Shown piece by piece: positions 1 through 12,493 of a stretch of 64,000 bases of DNA. Source of the DNA: Cryptomeria japonica. Lineage: Eukaryota; Streptophyta; Pinopsida; Cupressales; Cupressaceae. The number at the start of each line of letters is the position of its first letter. The stretch's first letter is position 1. The notes below the pieces were generated by a model. That model saw nothing but the letters and a program-made list of their open reading frames with translations, had not been told where the DNA came from and did not search any database. Location of the stretch: positions 526,554,975 to 526,618,974 of the forward strand of contig NC_081409.1 in the NCBI RefSeq assembly GCF_030272615.1, written 5' to 3'. Made by a program: the position numbers and the translations under genes.

Positions 1-1355
1 AGTGTTGTTGCCTTGGTTAGTGGTGTTGCCTTGATGGTTTTTGTTGGTGTTTGATGTTGAATTTCCTTGATTGGTATTTCACGGATAAGTGCTATTAACA
101 CTTTTTTATCATTATTGGATGGTGGGTTACCTGATAAAGCCAACACTAGTTGTTTAGACTTCACATTGTTGGCATCAACTACCCCATCATTAACAATATT
201 TTTGTTCCTTATCCAAAATCTGGATTTGTCTAAGGTATTGTTATTTTTTTGATTGTTAAAGGTGTTAGTGCTTGACAAACTAACACCTTCTTTAAAGAAC
301 TTCAATTTTCCTTTCTTGATGCATGCTTCCTCTACTTAGATTCCGTTTTCTATTAATTTGGCAAAAGATGGTATGTATTGAAGTTTGAGTTGATAACTCA
401 TCTCACTATTTAGATTATCGATGAAGATTTGCATCTTTTCCTTTTCAGGCACGTCTCGAGGATATCTTGAAACTGTGCATCTCCAACATTGAAGAAACGC
501 CATGAATGTTTCATTTCTCTTTTGTTTTGTGTTACACACATCCAGCATGGTGATTGCGTGTTGAATGTTATAGGAGTATTGTGTTATGAATTTTCTTACC
601 AACTCATCAAATGATCTGATGAGAGTTGTAAGTTTAGACAACCACTCCATTGTTTTCCCTCCCAAACTTCTTGGGAACAATCTCATTAAGTATGTGTCAT
701 CATGAGCAAACTCTAGGCTCATGGTACAAAATTCCCGAACATGATCACGGGGATCACTTTTACTATCCTATTTGTCATACTTTGGTATATCTGAATTTGG
801 GGAAAAAGGTATCATGTTCAATCTCCTATCAAAAGGATAAGGACAAATTTTGTCCAAGGAGTATCATATTGTAGTTCCTTGTTTCATGTCATGCATTTGT
901 CTTTGCAGTGTTTGGAGTTGTTGTGCAAGAGCAGCCATGGGCACATTTGTCCTCCTAGGGAGAGCTTCCCCTCGTTCATTAATATTGTCCTGATTGTAGG
1001 CATGGTCTTGTTCATGGGTGTTGTCTTGTTCATGGGTGCGATCTTGGTTGCGTATGTTTTGTAGATCATGTGTCTCTTCTTCTCTTCGTTGTTCTTGATA
1101 GGCATAATTTCTTGACCCTGTTCTTGAAATTATCTCATCTATATTCCATAAGTTTTTTGTATCAAAATATTCAAGAATGTTGACTCCTTTTCTATTTAGC
1201 ATGAGTAGATATTTTTCCTTGTCTTCTTCTATAAGTCTTTCCATGAGTTTTTGGAAAGCCGCATTTTCTTGACATTCTTGGAGAAGTTCTTCATTGATCT
1301 TTGTTTCTCCCATATTTGCATACTCGTCAAAAGGATTGGACAATCTATGGCCCAT
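1..1355 (-). pseudogene. Ty3/gypsy gag (element D), decayed, runs off left edge
   Basis: Capsid-like Gag of a minus-strand Ty3/gypsy element. Reading leftwards from an ATG at 1355, one frame stays open to 336 apart from stops near 866 and 775, and similar sequence continues to base 1. The N-terminal ~160 residues are charged and Glu/Gln-rich with short HEQD-type repeats near residues 105-125. The stretch PRDHVREF followed by DDTYLMRLFPRSL and then the WLSKLTTLIRSFDELVRKF region matches the plant retrotransposon Gag family. No zinc knuckle or protease lies in the window; they should be left of base 1. The stops read as CGA/CAG-to-TGA/TAG type changes, so this is an old copy. The primer site at 4396-4413 and the LTR right of it have the right orientation to belong to it. 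Confidence 0.85.
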
Positions 1356-2249
1356 ACTTGATTCTGGTTGGGACTCCTTCTATTCATTTCTCTGAGATTG
1401 AGTGACAACAGGCATTAATATATTTCTACCGTGATGAATTCTTCTTCTTCTATTGGATTTCTTGGTGGAGTTGGCGGCTCAGGTCGAGCTTCGTTATAAG
1501 TAATAAGGAACTTTGGGAAAAAACCTTGGTTAATCCTCCCTCCATGATTTAGGCATTAGTTGAATATCACTTTCTAAATGTAAGCCCTACTTCTCCAAGG
1601 CTCCTTGTCAAACTTGTTTGTTTTTCCTTCGATATACAATCGCATATGATGCAATAATGTGTGATGTAATGCAAAGAGTTGACGATTGATATAGAGAAAT
1701 TTATTCCTTTTAACAAGTTTCTTAGAACTAGGTTATCTCTTCTTCAACTTAGTCTTTCAATGAAGACTTGTTCTTCTCAAAATATGAGGAGTGATCATAC
1801 ACGAATGATCAAAGGTTGATGTTGATGTTGATGTTGATGTTGGATACTTCATTTGAAAACTTAAGTTTACTTTATCAAGTAGAGGTTTAGTTTGATTCGC
1901 CTCCACGACAAAGTGTGTCAAATGATATGGATAAAGTCTCCCGATATAGAAATTTGATTTGAAAACTTAAGGACCAAACTAGGTATTTGTTTTGATAGGA
2001 TCCACTAGATGGTGAAACTTTGATCACTGTTCTGATACTCCCTAATTTTGTTGGATGAAATCTGATCTCAAGCTAGTTAATGATTTGAAAAACTCATTCT
2101 AAGAGTGCTTTTTTGAATTTGGAACTTTTCTCACTGATGATCAGATCCAAAGTTGTGTTGTTGGATTTGCTAAAGGACCTGAAAGGGTATTTGAAACTGT
2201 TGATAATTTTTTCCCAAACAGACTGATTTGCTCTCTATTTTTCCCTAAT

Positions 2250-2600
2250 ATTGATCATGCACTAAAAGAGAGACCCTATGAGCTAAAGATAGTTCCTAAA
2301 GCACTATAGAATGATCCTAATGCGCTATGTTTCCTTCCCTATGTGCTACCTCTGACTGTTTGATGATGAATTGGATGGATGGGTTATGCACTAATATGTC
2401 CTGGTTACGCGCTAATGTTTGATATGAAAGTGATATAATATACCTTGAATGCACTATAATGATGTTGATAAGCACTACCTGAATTTTTACCAATATGATA
2501 CTAATTATGCACTTGGTTGAGTGATGAAAGTGCTAAGTTTTAGTGCAAATGTGCTACTAAATACTTGCTACGCACTAGGATGTTGCTCCTATGTGCTAAC
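2250..2600. repeat. Degenerate cluster of TGCGCTA-like words
   Basis: A run of irregularly spaced words such as ATGCGCTA, TGTGCTAC, ATGCACTA, ACGCGCTA and AAGCACTA, roughly every 20-35 bases. A second cluster of the same kind lies at 4080-4350, so the two flank the middle of the element D leader. Spacing is too irregular for a simple satellite. Confidence 0.6.
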
Positions 2601-3639
2601 TCTCCCGATTTTTTTGTTTGATGCTTTTGTTGTGATGTTTGAAAGTAACACTTGTGATTTTGATGGATGATTTTCTGAAAAAATGACTTGAAAACATGAC
2701 ACACAGAACAGATAAAATTTTTGTCTATGCTAAACAAGTAGTGTATGTTCTTTTGAGGATGTTTTCATAGGTTTGGATTACAAAAAGATAGATCAAGTAG
2801 ACTCTTTATTCAAGGGTCATCAACAATATCATATCCCACTAGTCTCGATACTTCATTAGCTCAAACTACCTTATCACCCCCTAGGGGGCGCCCATTTTTT
2901 TGCCTTTTGCCAAAAATTAACCCAAAGTCAATTGCTTCACAGTTGAGTAGTTATCTTGGGAGATATATGGTGAGTGATCTTGGGGGTGGATTCTTCCCCA
3001 CCCTTGCACTATGATATTGACAATGTTTGGTGACTGCCTCGGTTCAAAGTTTCTAATGCTAAGGTTTTTAATCAAGCTTTTGTTCTGTCTTCAGTGATAA
3101 ACTCCCTCGAGAGGCTTACCAACCTTTAGAACAAAGGCTTTACATATCTTAAAGATACTAGGGGAAGACTAATCACTAAGCAAAACCATTAAAGGGGACT
3201 TTTGTCAACCTCCACTTTTGATTATAGTGGGTTGGAATACTGGGTGATAAAGTCATTTCCCACTTAGGTTGTTCCCCTCTCACCGGCCATTAATCGCACC
3301 CTAAGGGAAACACGGGAGGGCAAGTCGTCTAGAGGATTTAATTGCTTGAAGTAAAATAAAGCATAAGAGTGGTTTGGCTTTTTGGTCACCCAATTAAGGG
3401 GAGAGCATATACCTTCCACTTTTGAGACAAGGCAAACAATATTATTTTTAACTTCAAGCCAATGGTTTGCGAAGATCTATTTGGAGATGTTGCTCCAACA
3501 AACATGGTGTTCTTTTTAGCCTTTCATAGCAAAATGTGTGTTTCAAGAACTTTAGAAAATAAACCTGGTCAACAAAATAAAATCGTGTATTTGGTCAACA
3601 AAAATGAAAATCATGCAACCAATCCTCAATGAAATTCTT

Positions 3640-3880
3640 TTTACTTTGTACCAAAATGAAAGTGAGATCCTTTTTAACTTTGCAAAAGTAAAGGTTTGTT
3701 TGTAGTTCTTTTTTAACCTTTTGTAAAAATAAAAGTGAGGTCTTGTTTTAAGCACTAAAGAAATGATAAGGTCCCTTTTAACTTTGCACCAAAAAGAAAG
3801 TGAGATCCTTTTTAACTTAGCAAAAATAAAAGTGAGGTCTTGTTTTAAGCACCAAAGAAGTGATGAGGTTCTTTTTAAGC
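3640..3880. repeat. Degenerate tandem repeat in D leader
   Basis: The words GAAAGTGAGATCCTTTTTAA (at 3658 and 3796) and AAAGTGAGGTCTTGTTTTAA (near 3732 and 3830), each followed by AAGCACYAAAGAA-like text, recur with small changes. They form an irregular array with internal periods of about 98 and 138 bases. Confidence 0.65.
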
Positions 3881-4079
3881 AACAGGAAATGAATTATTCT
3901 TAAACCAACTTGAAAAAGTTAGGAATAAAAACAATCAAATGCCTAAATCTAAGTCCCCCTATCTGCAACAAATGATTAGTAACCTGCAACAAATGAAAGT
4001 TAGTAAAAAAATTAATACCTTAGGTGAGCTTATACAAGCCTAATTTTCTAACTATTACAAATTATCTCTTCTTTCTGCC

Positions 4080-4350
4080 AGAGTCACGCACTGAACTTTT
4101 GCACAGATTCGTTGTAGAAATGTACAAAAGCGCTAAAGTATGAATCCTACATGCTACGCTGATTTCCTAATGTGTTATGTTAATACTTTGATGCGCAAGA
4201 AAGAAACAGAAAGTGTTATGCGCTAAAAGTAAGCTCCAAAGCGCTACAAGAAGGTTCCTATGCGCTAAACATTGTGATGAAGGTGCTCTGTTTGCCATAG
4301 ATGCGCTAAAGTATATTCTGGACATGCTAAAAGGGTATTCTAGCGTGCTT
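4080..4350. repeat. Second cluster of GCGCTA-like words
   Basis: Same word family as at 2250-2600: AAAGCGCTAAAG, ATGCGCTAAA, AAGCGCTACAA and similar at irregular spacing, directly beside the primer site of element D. Confidence 0.6.
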
Positions 4351-4395
4351 GTAATCCTTGTCCTGCACAAAAAATGATGTTATTTATGGGGATGA

Positions 4396-4413
4396 GCCCC
4401 ACCATGGGCACCA
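4396..4413 (-). promoter_or_regulatory. Primer-binding site of gypsy element D
   Basis: On the minus strand this reads TGGTGCCCATGGTGGGGC, close to the TGGCGCCCACCGTGGGGC-type primer sites of many plant gypsy elements. It lies 4 to 6 bases from an LTR edge ending in CA on that strand (plus-strand TGTGTGCGGGG at 4418) and has the same orientation as gag at 1-1355. Confidence 0.7.
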
Positions 4414-4417
4414 AAAA

Positions 4418-5444
4418 TGTGTGCGGGGAAATGTGGTGAGGGAAATGAAGAAATCAAATAGAGAATGCCCACACACCAATGAGACTCTTGGTGCAAGTAT
4501 ATGAACTAATTCAATCAATTCAACTTCTCAAGGGGTGTCCCATTGTTCTCTTTCTCACAGGATCCCCAAAGTCAATGTTCTGCTCTCAGATCACTAAGCA
4601 AAGTGACTTAGGAATGACAACTCCAAGAATAAGTGATGTTTAATTTATATGCATGAATGCATTCTAAGATGTATGATATTGAAACTATGATGATTTAATC
4701 TAGAATAAAGATGATGATATGATAAAAGATTAGAAAATTATCCTAACAAATGATATACTATCCTAAAATGCATCTAAATGCTATTATGATGATTGAACAA
4801 AGAGAGACTAAATGTTTAGTAATTTAGGTTAGAATGTAGATGCATGAAAACTTGGAGATTATGAAAATGAGGAATGAGAACTCTATTTACAGGGCAAATG
4901 GGGCAATGGATGGTCAAGATTGGATAATCTTAACAAGGGCCAGCATTGAAAGTTAATCAATCCATGTTTACAATTCTCACCAATGAAATGGTGACAATTG
5001 TCAACAAGAGGTTGTTTGAGAGGAGATGTAATAAGCATTAAAGGCTTGAGAAGACATGAAGGTTACCCTAGGAGGTAAGGGTTAAGGTTAGGTTAGGTTT
5101 ATCCATTGGATGAAGATTTTATCCAAGGGGTAAACCCTTGTGCAAGGGTTAATAGGATAACCAAGGTTAAATTCATGAATGCTTGATGAGACCCTTGGGT
5201 TAGCTGAGGGTTAAGTTAGAGAGAAAGTCTCTAACCATGCAAGAAGGTTGAGTTAACCATTAATGGCTAGGAAGACTTTGAGGGTTAACTTGTTGAGGAC
5301 ATAAAGCCTTTAATGCATTTCAAAGACTTTGGAGGCTTTGAGAAGTGACTTCTCTTTTCTTAGAAATGTGACAATAATTAGGAGATGAATTAGGCTAAAT
5401 TGGAAGGGATTAGAAGAATCTAGAAGAGGTTTAGGAGACAAGTG
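4418..5444 (-). repeat. 5' LTR of gypsy element D, primer-site half
   Basis: On the minus strand this is the 3' half of the LTR, ending ...CACA at the primer site. It is non-coding, with repeated GGTTA/GGGTTAA words at about 5060-5290. The right side is cut by the LARD-like element at 5445; the other half resumes at 26134. Joining the halves leaves a continuous sequence with one copy of AAGTG. Confidence 0.65.
5440..5444. repeat. Left target-site duplication AAGTG of the LARD
   Basis: AAGTG directly precedes TGTAGTGCCC. The identical AAGTG follows the end of the right LTR at 26134-26138. A perfect 5-bp duplication supports an intact insertion 20.7 kb long. Confidence 0.93.
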
Positions 5445-6245
5445 TGTAGTGCCCCTACCCTAGTCAGCTTTGTAAAACCGGTTTGACCTTGGTTGATTTT
5501 TTTATGTGGCATTCTTGGGTGGTTGATTTACCATTATGTAATGTTGTAGTAAGATACTATGATTATTGTGCATACCTGTTAATGTTCTTTCGCATCGATT
5601 TTAATGTAAGTTTATTTGTTCTCTTGATTCACGTTATTAATCTCGGGCTAACACTTTCAGTAAATATATATATATATATATATGCTTGTGTGACTCATGG
5701 TTGTAGGAAATTGCAGGTATAGTACCACCTAGGTGCAAGGTTCATCTTCATCTGGATTCGCAGGTTTGAGTGTACCTCTTTGGTCCTTAGAGTTTGGATT
5801 AGCTGGTCGTAATACCCTCATTTTACCCTGGTCGTTCTCAAGTGAGCGTCATCAGTCGTCTGTTGGTTTTCTTTTTGTTTGGGCTTGCGGGTTGTATATC
5901 TGGGTGGCTTTCTTGGGTTGCGTGCTTTGCGTGTGGCAAAATTGAGTATTTAATCCTAAGTATTTAATTTGATTTAATGTGTGCTTGCACATTTTAATTA
6001 AGGAATTAAATTAAATAGGTTTCTTTTATGTGATTAATCATTAATTAAAAATTGCTCTATTCCTGTTTCTAGCAAGTTCAATTTAATGGTTAATTTTAAA
6101 TAATGAATTTATTCAGTTTATGCATTTTGAAAGGAAAGATTTAAATTTATTCGAAATAGAAATAATTTAATCTCTTTTGCATTTTGGAATAGAAAGTTTA
6201 ATTTCAATTATTTAAGAAAAACAATTTTAATTAGAAAAGCAAGTT

Positions 6246-6371
<126 letters not shown>

Positions 6372-6747
6372 ATAATGTGAAAGATTGATTTTGGGATTTT
6401 ATTTTAATTAAAAATATTTTACCCTCATTAATATTTTGAAATATAAATGTTAGTTTTGTAATATTGAGAAAATTAGAAATTAAATGAGGAAGAGAAAGCA
6501 TTTTGAATTTTCTAATTAGAAAAGCAAGTTTAGAATATTTGAATAGTTTGAAAAGAATGATTTTTCATTTTATTTAACAGAAAGTGTTTTAAATTCAAAG
6601 AGAAGAGATTAGGTCAAATATTCTTCCATTTTAACCTAGGTTTGAAAATATTTTGGGGGAATTTTTTTTGGAGAGCATTTTTTTAAAACATTTTTCGAGA
6701 AGGACTTTTGGAGGAAAATTTTGCATTCCAAAATTTGTTTTTTTTTT

Positions 6748-6895
6748 AGTTTGGTTGAAGGATTTCTAGAGTGGGGAAAAATGGTAGCTCTTTCCAAATT
6801 TTTATCCAGGAAAGCTTAACCAGTTTGGTTGAAGGATTTCTATAGTTGGGAAAATTGGTAGCTCTTCCCAAACTTTCATCCAGGAAAGCTTAACC
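6748..6895. repeat. Two 74-bp direct repeats in LARD LTR
   Basis: AGTTTGGTTGAAGGATTTCT starts a 74-base unit at 6748 and again at 6822; both end in CAGGAAAGCTTAACCAG. The same pair exists in the 3' LTR at 22868 and 22942, so the duplication predates insertion. Confidence 0.85.
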
Positions 6896-9635
6896 AGGTT
6901 AGAATATTTGATTTGTTGTTTTGTTTAATAAACAAAATAAAAATGGGAAATGAAATATTCTCTATGAATTCTTGTTTGTTTCATTGTTTTGATTGTTTGA
7001 ATTTGTTCATTAAATATGTCTGAGAATAAAAAGATTTAAAAAAATCCAACTGATATAACATATTTGGGGCCCCATATGACAAAATTAGGTGTCTGCACAT
7101 CCCCTGTTTTTTGTGTCTGAGAATAAAAAAATTAAAAAAAATCCAACTGATATAACATATTTGGGGGTTTAAATTTAATTAGTTTCTATTTTTTTTTAAT
7201 TTGGGGAAAAATAAAATGGACAGGAAAACTTTTCGTGATTTTGTTATTTGATTTCCAATTTCTGGTTGAATATAGTTTTGATTCATGTTTTATTTCCATT
7301 AAATTTAAGCTGGAATGAATTATTTTGGTTTAAAAAAATTTCCCTAGCATGTTGTTATGCTACTAAATTTTGTTCCAAAATGAAACCCCTGTAGAAGTTT
7401 TTACTATGTTGTTTCAGAATGTCAACGATATCTCCAAATTTACAAATTGGGTTTCTACGAAATTGTTTGGGTTTCTTGGTGACTTTGCATTCTAACTTCT
7501 GTATAAATTTCATAAAAATCAAGTTCTGGATTTTTGAGAAATGATAGAAACCGTGTGACTGTGTTTATTTATATATATTTTTTATATATAAGGACTTGAG
7601 ATTTTTATATGGCCGATAGAAAATGAAATTTAAGTTGATATGATTTGTTTGAAATTTATAATAATATATGGATCTTATATTTAATTTTGCATTTATAGGC
7701 AATTTAGTCAATATGAGTTTATTGGAAAACCACAATCTTTAATTAGATTAATTTATGGCATTTGACTATTATTTGTTTTAAAAAAAAAGGGTTGTTTGGA
7801 AATCATAATGCTTATGAACCTGTCTTCAGTCAATTGTGAATTGAACACTATTTGGTTCAATTTTATGAAAAAGAGGAAATTTTCTTGTATATGTCGTATG
7901 GATGTAATTGTCATTGTTTTGCAAGTTAAATAGAATAATTAGTGACTTTTGGAAATATGTATTACTTTTATGTTTTTTTAAAAAAAAGGGAATTGGTTGA
8001 GAAATTGATTTACGAACCAAAGATGCCCTTTTTAAACGTAATAGTGTTTTCTATTTCTTTATATTATGGGTTGTGTAAGCATGTCTTTCTGTTAGTCCTT
8101 TCGTGTATGTGATATTAGACCTTTTATGTTGGTTTCCCTTGTGGTCTTGTTTTGTGAGTAGGCCAAGTTAATTTTGTAACCCCAGTTGGTTAAACTTGAA
8201 TGGTGGGGGTTGTGTACCCAAGTGATTTATTCAATTTTACATTTGAACTTCTTCTTTTTTTATGGCTTTTTGGTTAAGCCTTGGAGTGCCCTTGGGGGAT
8301 TTTTGTTTAGTGTCATAAGGGATAGTGGCTTTCGAATGGGGGTCGTGCCCAAAGTGGTAAGCAGGATAACCCATCGAAAGTTTGTCTAAGTGATAACTTA
8401 ATAAATTAAGAAATGATTATCTATCTTAGTTTCTTTTATTGTGAATTTTCATATTTTGGAAAGTGTAACTCGGTTTTGAATAAAGATAAGCTTAGATAAA
8501 AAAATTCCTTCAAGTATGGAATAATGATTTTATTTTGGAAATTAAATATCAAATTTTGTGTTAATTAATATATATTTAATTATATCTTTATATGTGGTGC
8601 ATATAATTACAATTATATTAATGTGTTATGGTTTGTAAACTCATGAGGAAGTATTCATGTTATATATGATACAAATGAACTTAGTGAGTTAGAAAACCAG
8701 GAAAGACCTGTACCTAGACAAGGTAGACAAACTGCAAACAAATTAGACAAATTAGAAAACTGGGTCAATTGTTGTGTGTAAACAATAGGAAAGAAGATTG
8801 TCTTTTCCATTGTATGCCTATGCATGTTAAATTTTCTATATTTGCATTTGCTTAAGAAATGGCAAGTCCTTGATGGTGAATGTTGAGTATTGTCGCATGT
8901 TGATGTGGGTACCTGTTTATGTCCTTGATCTCGAGTATTTACTATTTTCATGTGTTGGTGTTGTACCCGGTCATGTCATGTTGTTTTTGCCCTTGTGAGA
9001 ACTTGATATCTATGTTAGACCATGGGTTTGGTTATGATGGGTTGCGAAGACTTAGTTTCGTGGATCCACCAGTTGATTATTGTATTTGTTTCTTATTATG
9101 TTCAATTGGGTCCTTTTCCTATTCAGGGATCATTCTTGTATTTAATGACCAATGTGGTCGTATGTATTATTTGTTTAAGTACGCCTTGATGGTAGGATGT
9201 AAATTATGTGAACCTTATGTATTCTACACCCTATTATTTTATCAGAGAGGTCTTGCAGTTGAGCAGACCCGAAGATGTAGCCCACTAGGGGTGAACTTCG
9301 ATATCATTTCGGTGTTATGTGGTGTTTATGTCCTTTTGTTTCCTCTTTAATTTAGCATGTATGGATGGGATTATGTTAAAATGTGTAATGAGGATTAGAT
9401 GGAGTCAATCGTAAATGCATGTATGTAGTCATCTCATTAATGCGGTAATTTGGATCACGAAGAATGTAAATTCAAATAATTGGAATGTATTCATTTGTTG
9501 ATAATGCAATTAAAGTATGCTTTGAAAGAATTCGTTAATTTATTATAAAATTAAAGTATGTAATGTATTAGATGCATGACTTATGTTTTAATAAAAGTTT
9601 GGGCGAGATGTATGGTTAAATTGTAATGAATGAAC

Positions 9636-9815
9636 TCATCAAGTTATCTATATTTTAACCTTAATGGATTAACTCATCATGTTATCTAAATTTTAACTTT
9701 AATGGATGAACTTAATTATGTTATCTATATTTTAACTTAATGGATGAACTTCTCATGTTTTCTATATTTTCAACCGTAATGGATGAACTCGTCCTATTAT
9801 CTATAATTTTAATTT
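9636..9815. repeat. Short tandem repeat, about five 37-40 bp units
   Basis: Units built on AATGGATGAACTCATCA followed by TGTTATCTATATTTTAA-like text repeat about five times near the 3' end of the LARD 5' LTR. The matching array lies at about 25660-25850 in the 3' LTR. Confidence 0.8.
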
Positions 9816-10098
9816 ATCAAGTGAATTATATCCTTGATTAAAGTAATAACTGGTAATTAAGTAAATCAACTTAATTGGGTTAATTAGCGTGGGTTGAGTT
9901 AAGTGTTGAATCAAGTAATCACATTGCGAAACCTTTTAGGTGTTAGCTAAGTATTCTGTTGTGTGATCTGAGCTTATGATAACTCATTGTATCATTATGT
10001 TGTGTTTAAAACTCTTAAAAAAAATTTAAAAAATATTTGCACTCTATTCTTGAGTTTTAGCCTTATCCCTTTGGGGTTTCCTGGCGGGGCATTACATT

Positions 10099-10110
10099 TG
10101 GTATCAGAGC
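10099..10110 (+). promoter_or_regulatory. Primer-binding site of the LARD
   Basis: TGGTATCAGAGC, complementary to the 3' end of plant initiator methionine tRNA, two bases after the end of the 5' LTR. Confidence 0.95.
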
Positions 10111-12488
10111 CCAAGTTGCAAACATTGGGATCTCTAGTGTCGCTTGTGCCCTTAGTTGGTGTGAGGTGTATAGACCTTATGTTGTATCCTTGTCATCCTT
10201 TTGTATGTGTGTGATTGAGATATAAGATCTTAAAGATCTTAAGGAATCGTATTCTTCTCTTTTGCATATTCTTTCGAGCAAACCTTTATTGTGTGTAACG
10301 TGTGTGATCACACCTTATTTTCACCTACTTGATGTTGGTGCTTTTGAGTGATTATATGTGCTTTGTTTGCTTATTGATATTTTGGTTTATGATTACTCTT
10401 TTTTTCTGAAAGAGAGTTGTATATACCTTCCTTATTGATTGTTGTACTCTTTAGACTAATCCATTTGGGTTGGCCAGTGCTTGTCTTGAATCTGAAAGTA
10501 TGAAATGTGTTTGTTTTAAGAGTATGATCTAGCTTAGTGTTGTCCATTTGAAGGACTTGTATGGTAAATGTTGAATGCTTATTTTGTAGCAAATTGAATG
10601 ATTATCACCCTTCCTCCTCTTTCTCTCTAGAAATTATAATGTTTGTTATACATGTATTTATCTCTTATGTGATTTTTCTTCTTACAAGAGAAAGGTTGTG
10701 ACTTCTTGAACCCTTGTGTGAATCTTATGATGCTTTTGTGTTTTTAGATAATAAAAGGGCTATGGGTTTAAAAGTTCATTTTGATTATTGGGAGAAAATT
10801 ATATGTTTACATTAAAAGAATTCTCCATGTGTATTGTAGGAGTAACATAATTAAATTCTATCTTAAGTAATGTGCATTAATGTGTGAGTAGTTGTTATGT
10901 GAAACTGCCTGGTGTGTACAAGATGTACAAAAGGGAACATGTTATAGTGGCTAAGAGTGTATTAATGTGTTCCACGAAAGATTGTTTTATGTGTTTCATT
11001 ATACCGACTCAATTGAGGACCTATTTTAACAATGCTATATTGAACTTTCTTCTGGACATATATATAATTGACTTATTATGATTAGAAAGTGAAAATGAAA
11101 AGCTTGTTTGATGTGCATGCATTAATATATATTATTTAGTTGATAGTTTCTCATTTACCTTCTTATCATACCTTAGATTTTCAAAGAAATGTTGTAGATT
11201 ATGATATGTTTTGTATTGAATTAAAAGTAATGAGTGTTTGCATGAGGTCTTGTATTATCGAAAATATTCTCTGACTTTATTTCTTGTTTGGAAAACTAGA
11301 ACATTCTGTTGCAACCATAATAATTCAAAATGTCATGTTAGGCCTATTGGCATTCTTAAAAAAAAATGGTAGCGAAATGAAAACCATGCAATTAAACTGA
11401 TAGACTTATAGCGAGAAATTTTATAATGTTGTGTGATCTTGTTAAATCTTGTGCTTATGTAAGAAATGGTTTGACTATCAAACTCTCTTTCCCTTCTCTT
11501 TTCCTAGATTATAAGATTTTTATAAATACTACTAAAGGGTGCATTGATTTAAATAGAATGTTTATAAAACATGTGAAATTGTATTTCTGCATTTTGGCTT
11601 CATATTGGAAGATGAAAGTCTTACGTTTTGGAAAGAAATTTGCATAGTTAGTAATGTGGTTATGAATGCTTAGTGGAATTAGAGAAAGATATAGGAATGA
11701 CGTTATTTCCTTATGTAATTTTGAATTGTAAAGAATTTCAGTACTTGTATCTAGAATAAACTTTATTTAGTTATTCATGTGGAAAGCATAATTAAAAGGT
11801 TCCTTGAGTAGATGATAGTGTACTAAAAAGTACTCCCCGTAAATGTGACTAAAGCAGTACTGGTGCTTTCTTTGTAAGAAACCTGTGCTTGCTAAATGTG
11901 CCCATGGGATGGTGAAGTAATCATCCATGGAAGATATGTTTGCTTATGAGTATGGGAAACCATACTGTTTATGTGATGTTGCTTATTTGTTACCCTACTG
12001 AGTACCAAACCTCAAGTTGATGGTAATTCAGTATGTTAAGGGGTAGTATTAGAAGTCACCATTCCTTGAATAGTATGGATCAGTGTATGAGTAATGTCAG
12101 CGTGAAGTGACTTTAGCTTCTCTATTTTGAGGAAAAATATAGTTATACAATGAAACTGTATTACAGGTGTACTCAATACTTTCCCTTTTGATCAATCTAT
12201 TTATAAGGTTTATGTGTACCAGCTCATCCCTCTCCTTTATCTAAGCATTTTGATGGTATTTCTTGAGCAAAGTGTTAGTGTATTTTGGAGGATCTTTTTC
12301 CTTGTCTTCATGAAAGGTAGGTTTTGTCCACATGAGCTGCCAGTTAGTAGGTGTTGGTAGACATGTGGGTGGACCTTAGCCATGTATACCTTTGGCTTAC
12401 GGTGAGTATCCTGAGAGATACGTTGCAATGTGGAATTTGACCTATGCATGCCTTTTTTGGTGAGGTACTCTGCCATGAGGGATACGTC
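10111..12488 (+). other. LARD internal region, left part, non-coding
   Basis: No retrotransposon protein domain or long open frame visible on either strand. A short palindromic repeat built on AAGATCTTAAAGATCTTAAG lies near 10226. The stretch continues at 20280 after the nested copia element. Confidence 0.75.
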
Positions 12489-12493
12489 CATTG
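12489..12493. repeat. Left target-site duplication CATTG of copia 1
   Basis: CATTG directly before TGTTGGCATTTC; the identical CATTG follows the 3' LTR at 20275-20279. Confidence 0.92.

Larger units (their letters stand above)
1356..4395 (-). other. Long untranslated leader of gypsy element D
   Basis: About 3 kb between the primer site and gag of element D with no convincing coding sequence. It holds two clusters of short words around GCGCTA and a degenerate tandem repeat (listed separately). A leader this long is unusual and may include undetected older insertions. Membership of D is inferred from position and orientation. Confidence 0.5.

Noticed and set aside
2033-2046. GTTCTGATACTCCC resembles a reverse initiator-Met primer site
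   Set aside because: Four or more mismatches, no matching LTR edge beside it, and a better primer site for the same orientation exists at 4396-4413.
2879-2898. CCCCCTAGGGGGCGCCCA resembles a second gypsy primer site on the minus strand
   Set aside because: Only partly similar and without a clear LTR terminus next to it; the palindromic GC-rich text can explain it.
8919-9350. 143-codon open stretch in the LARD 5' LTR
   Set aside because: The partner LTR (24954 on) is broken at several places in the same frame and no domain is seen; chance frame.
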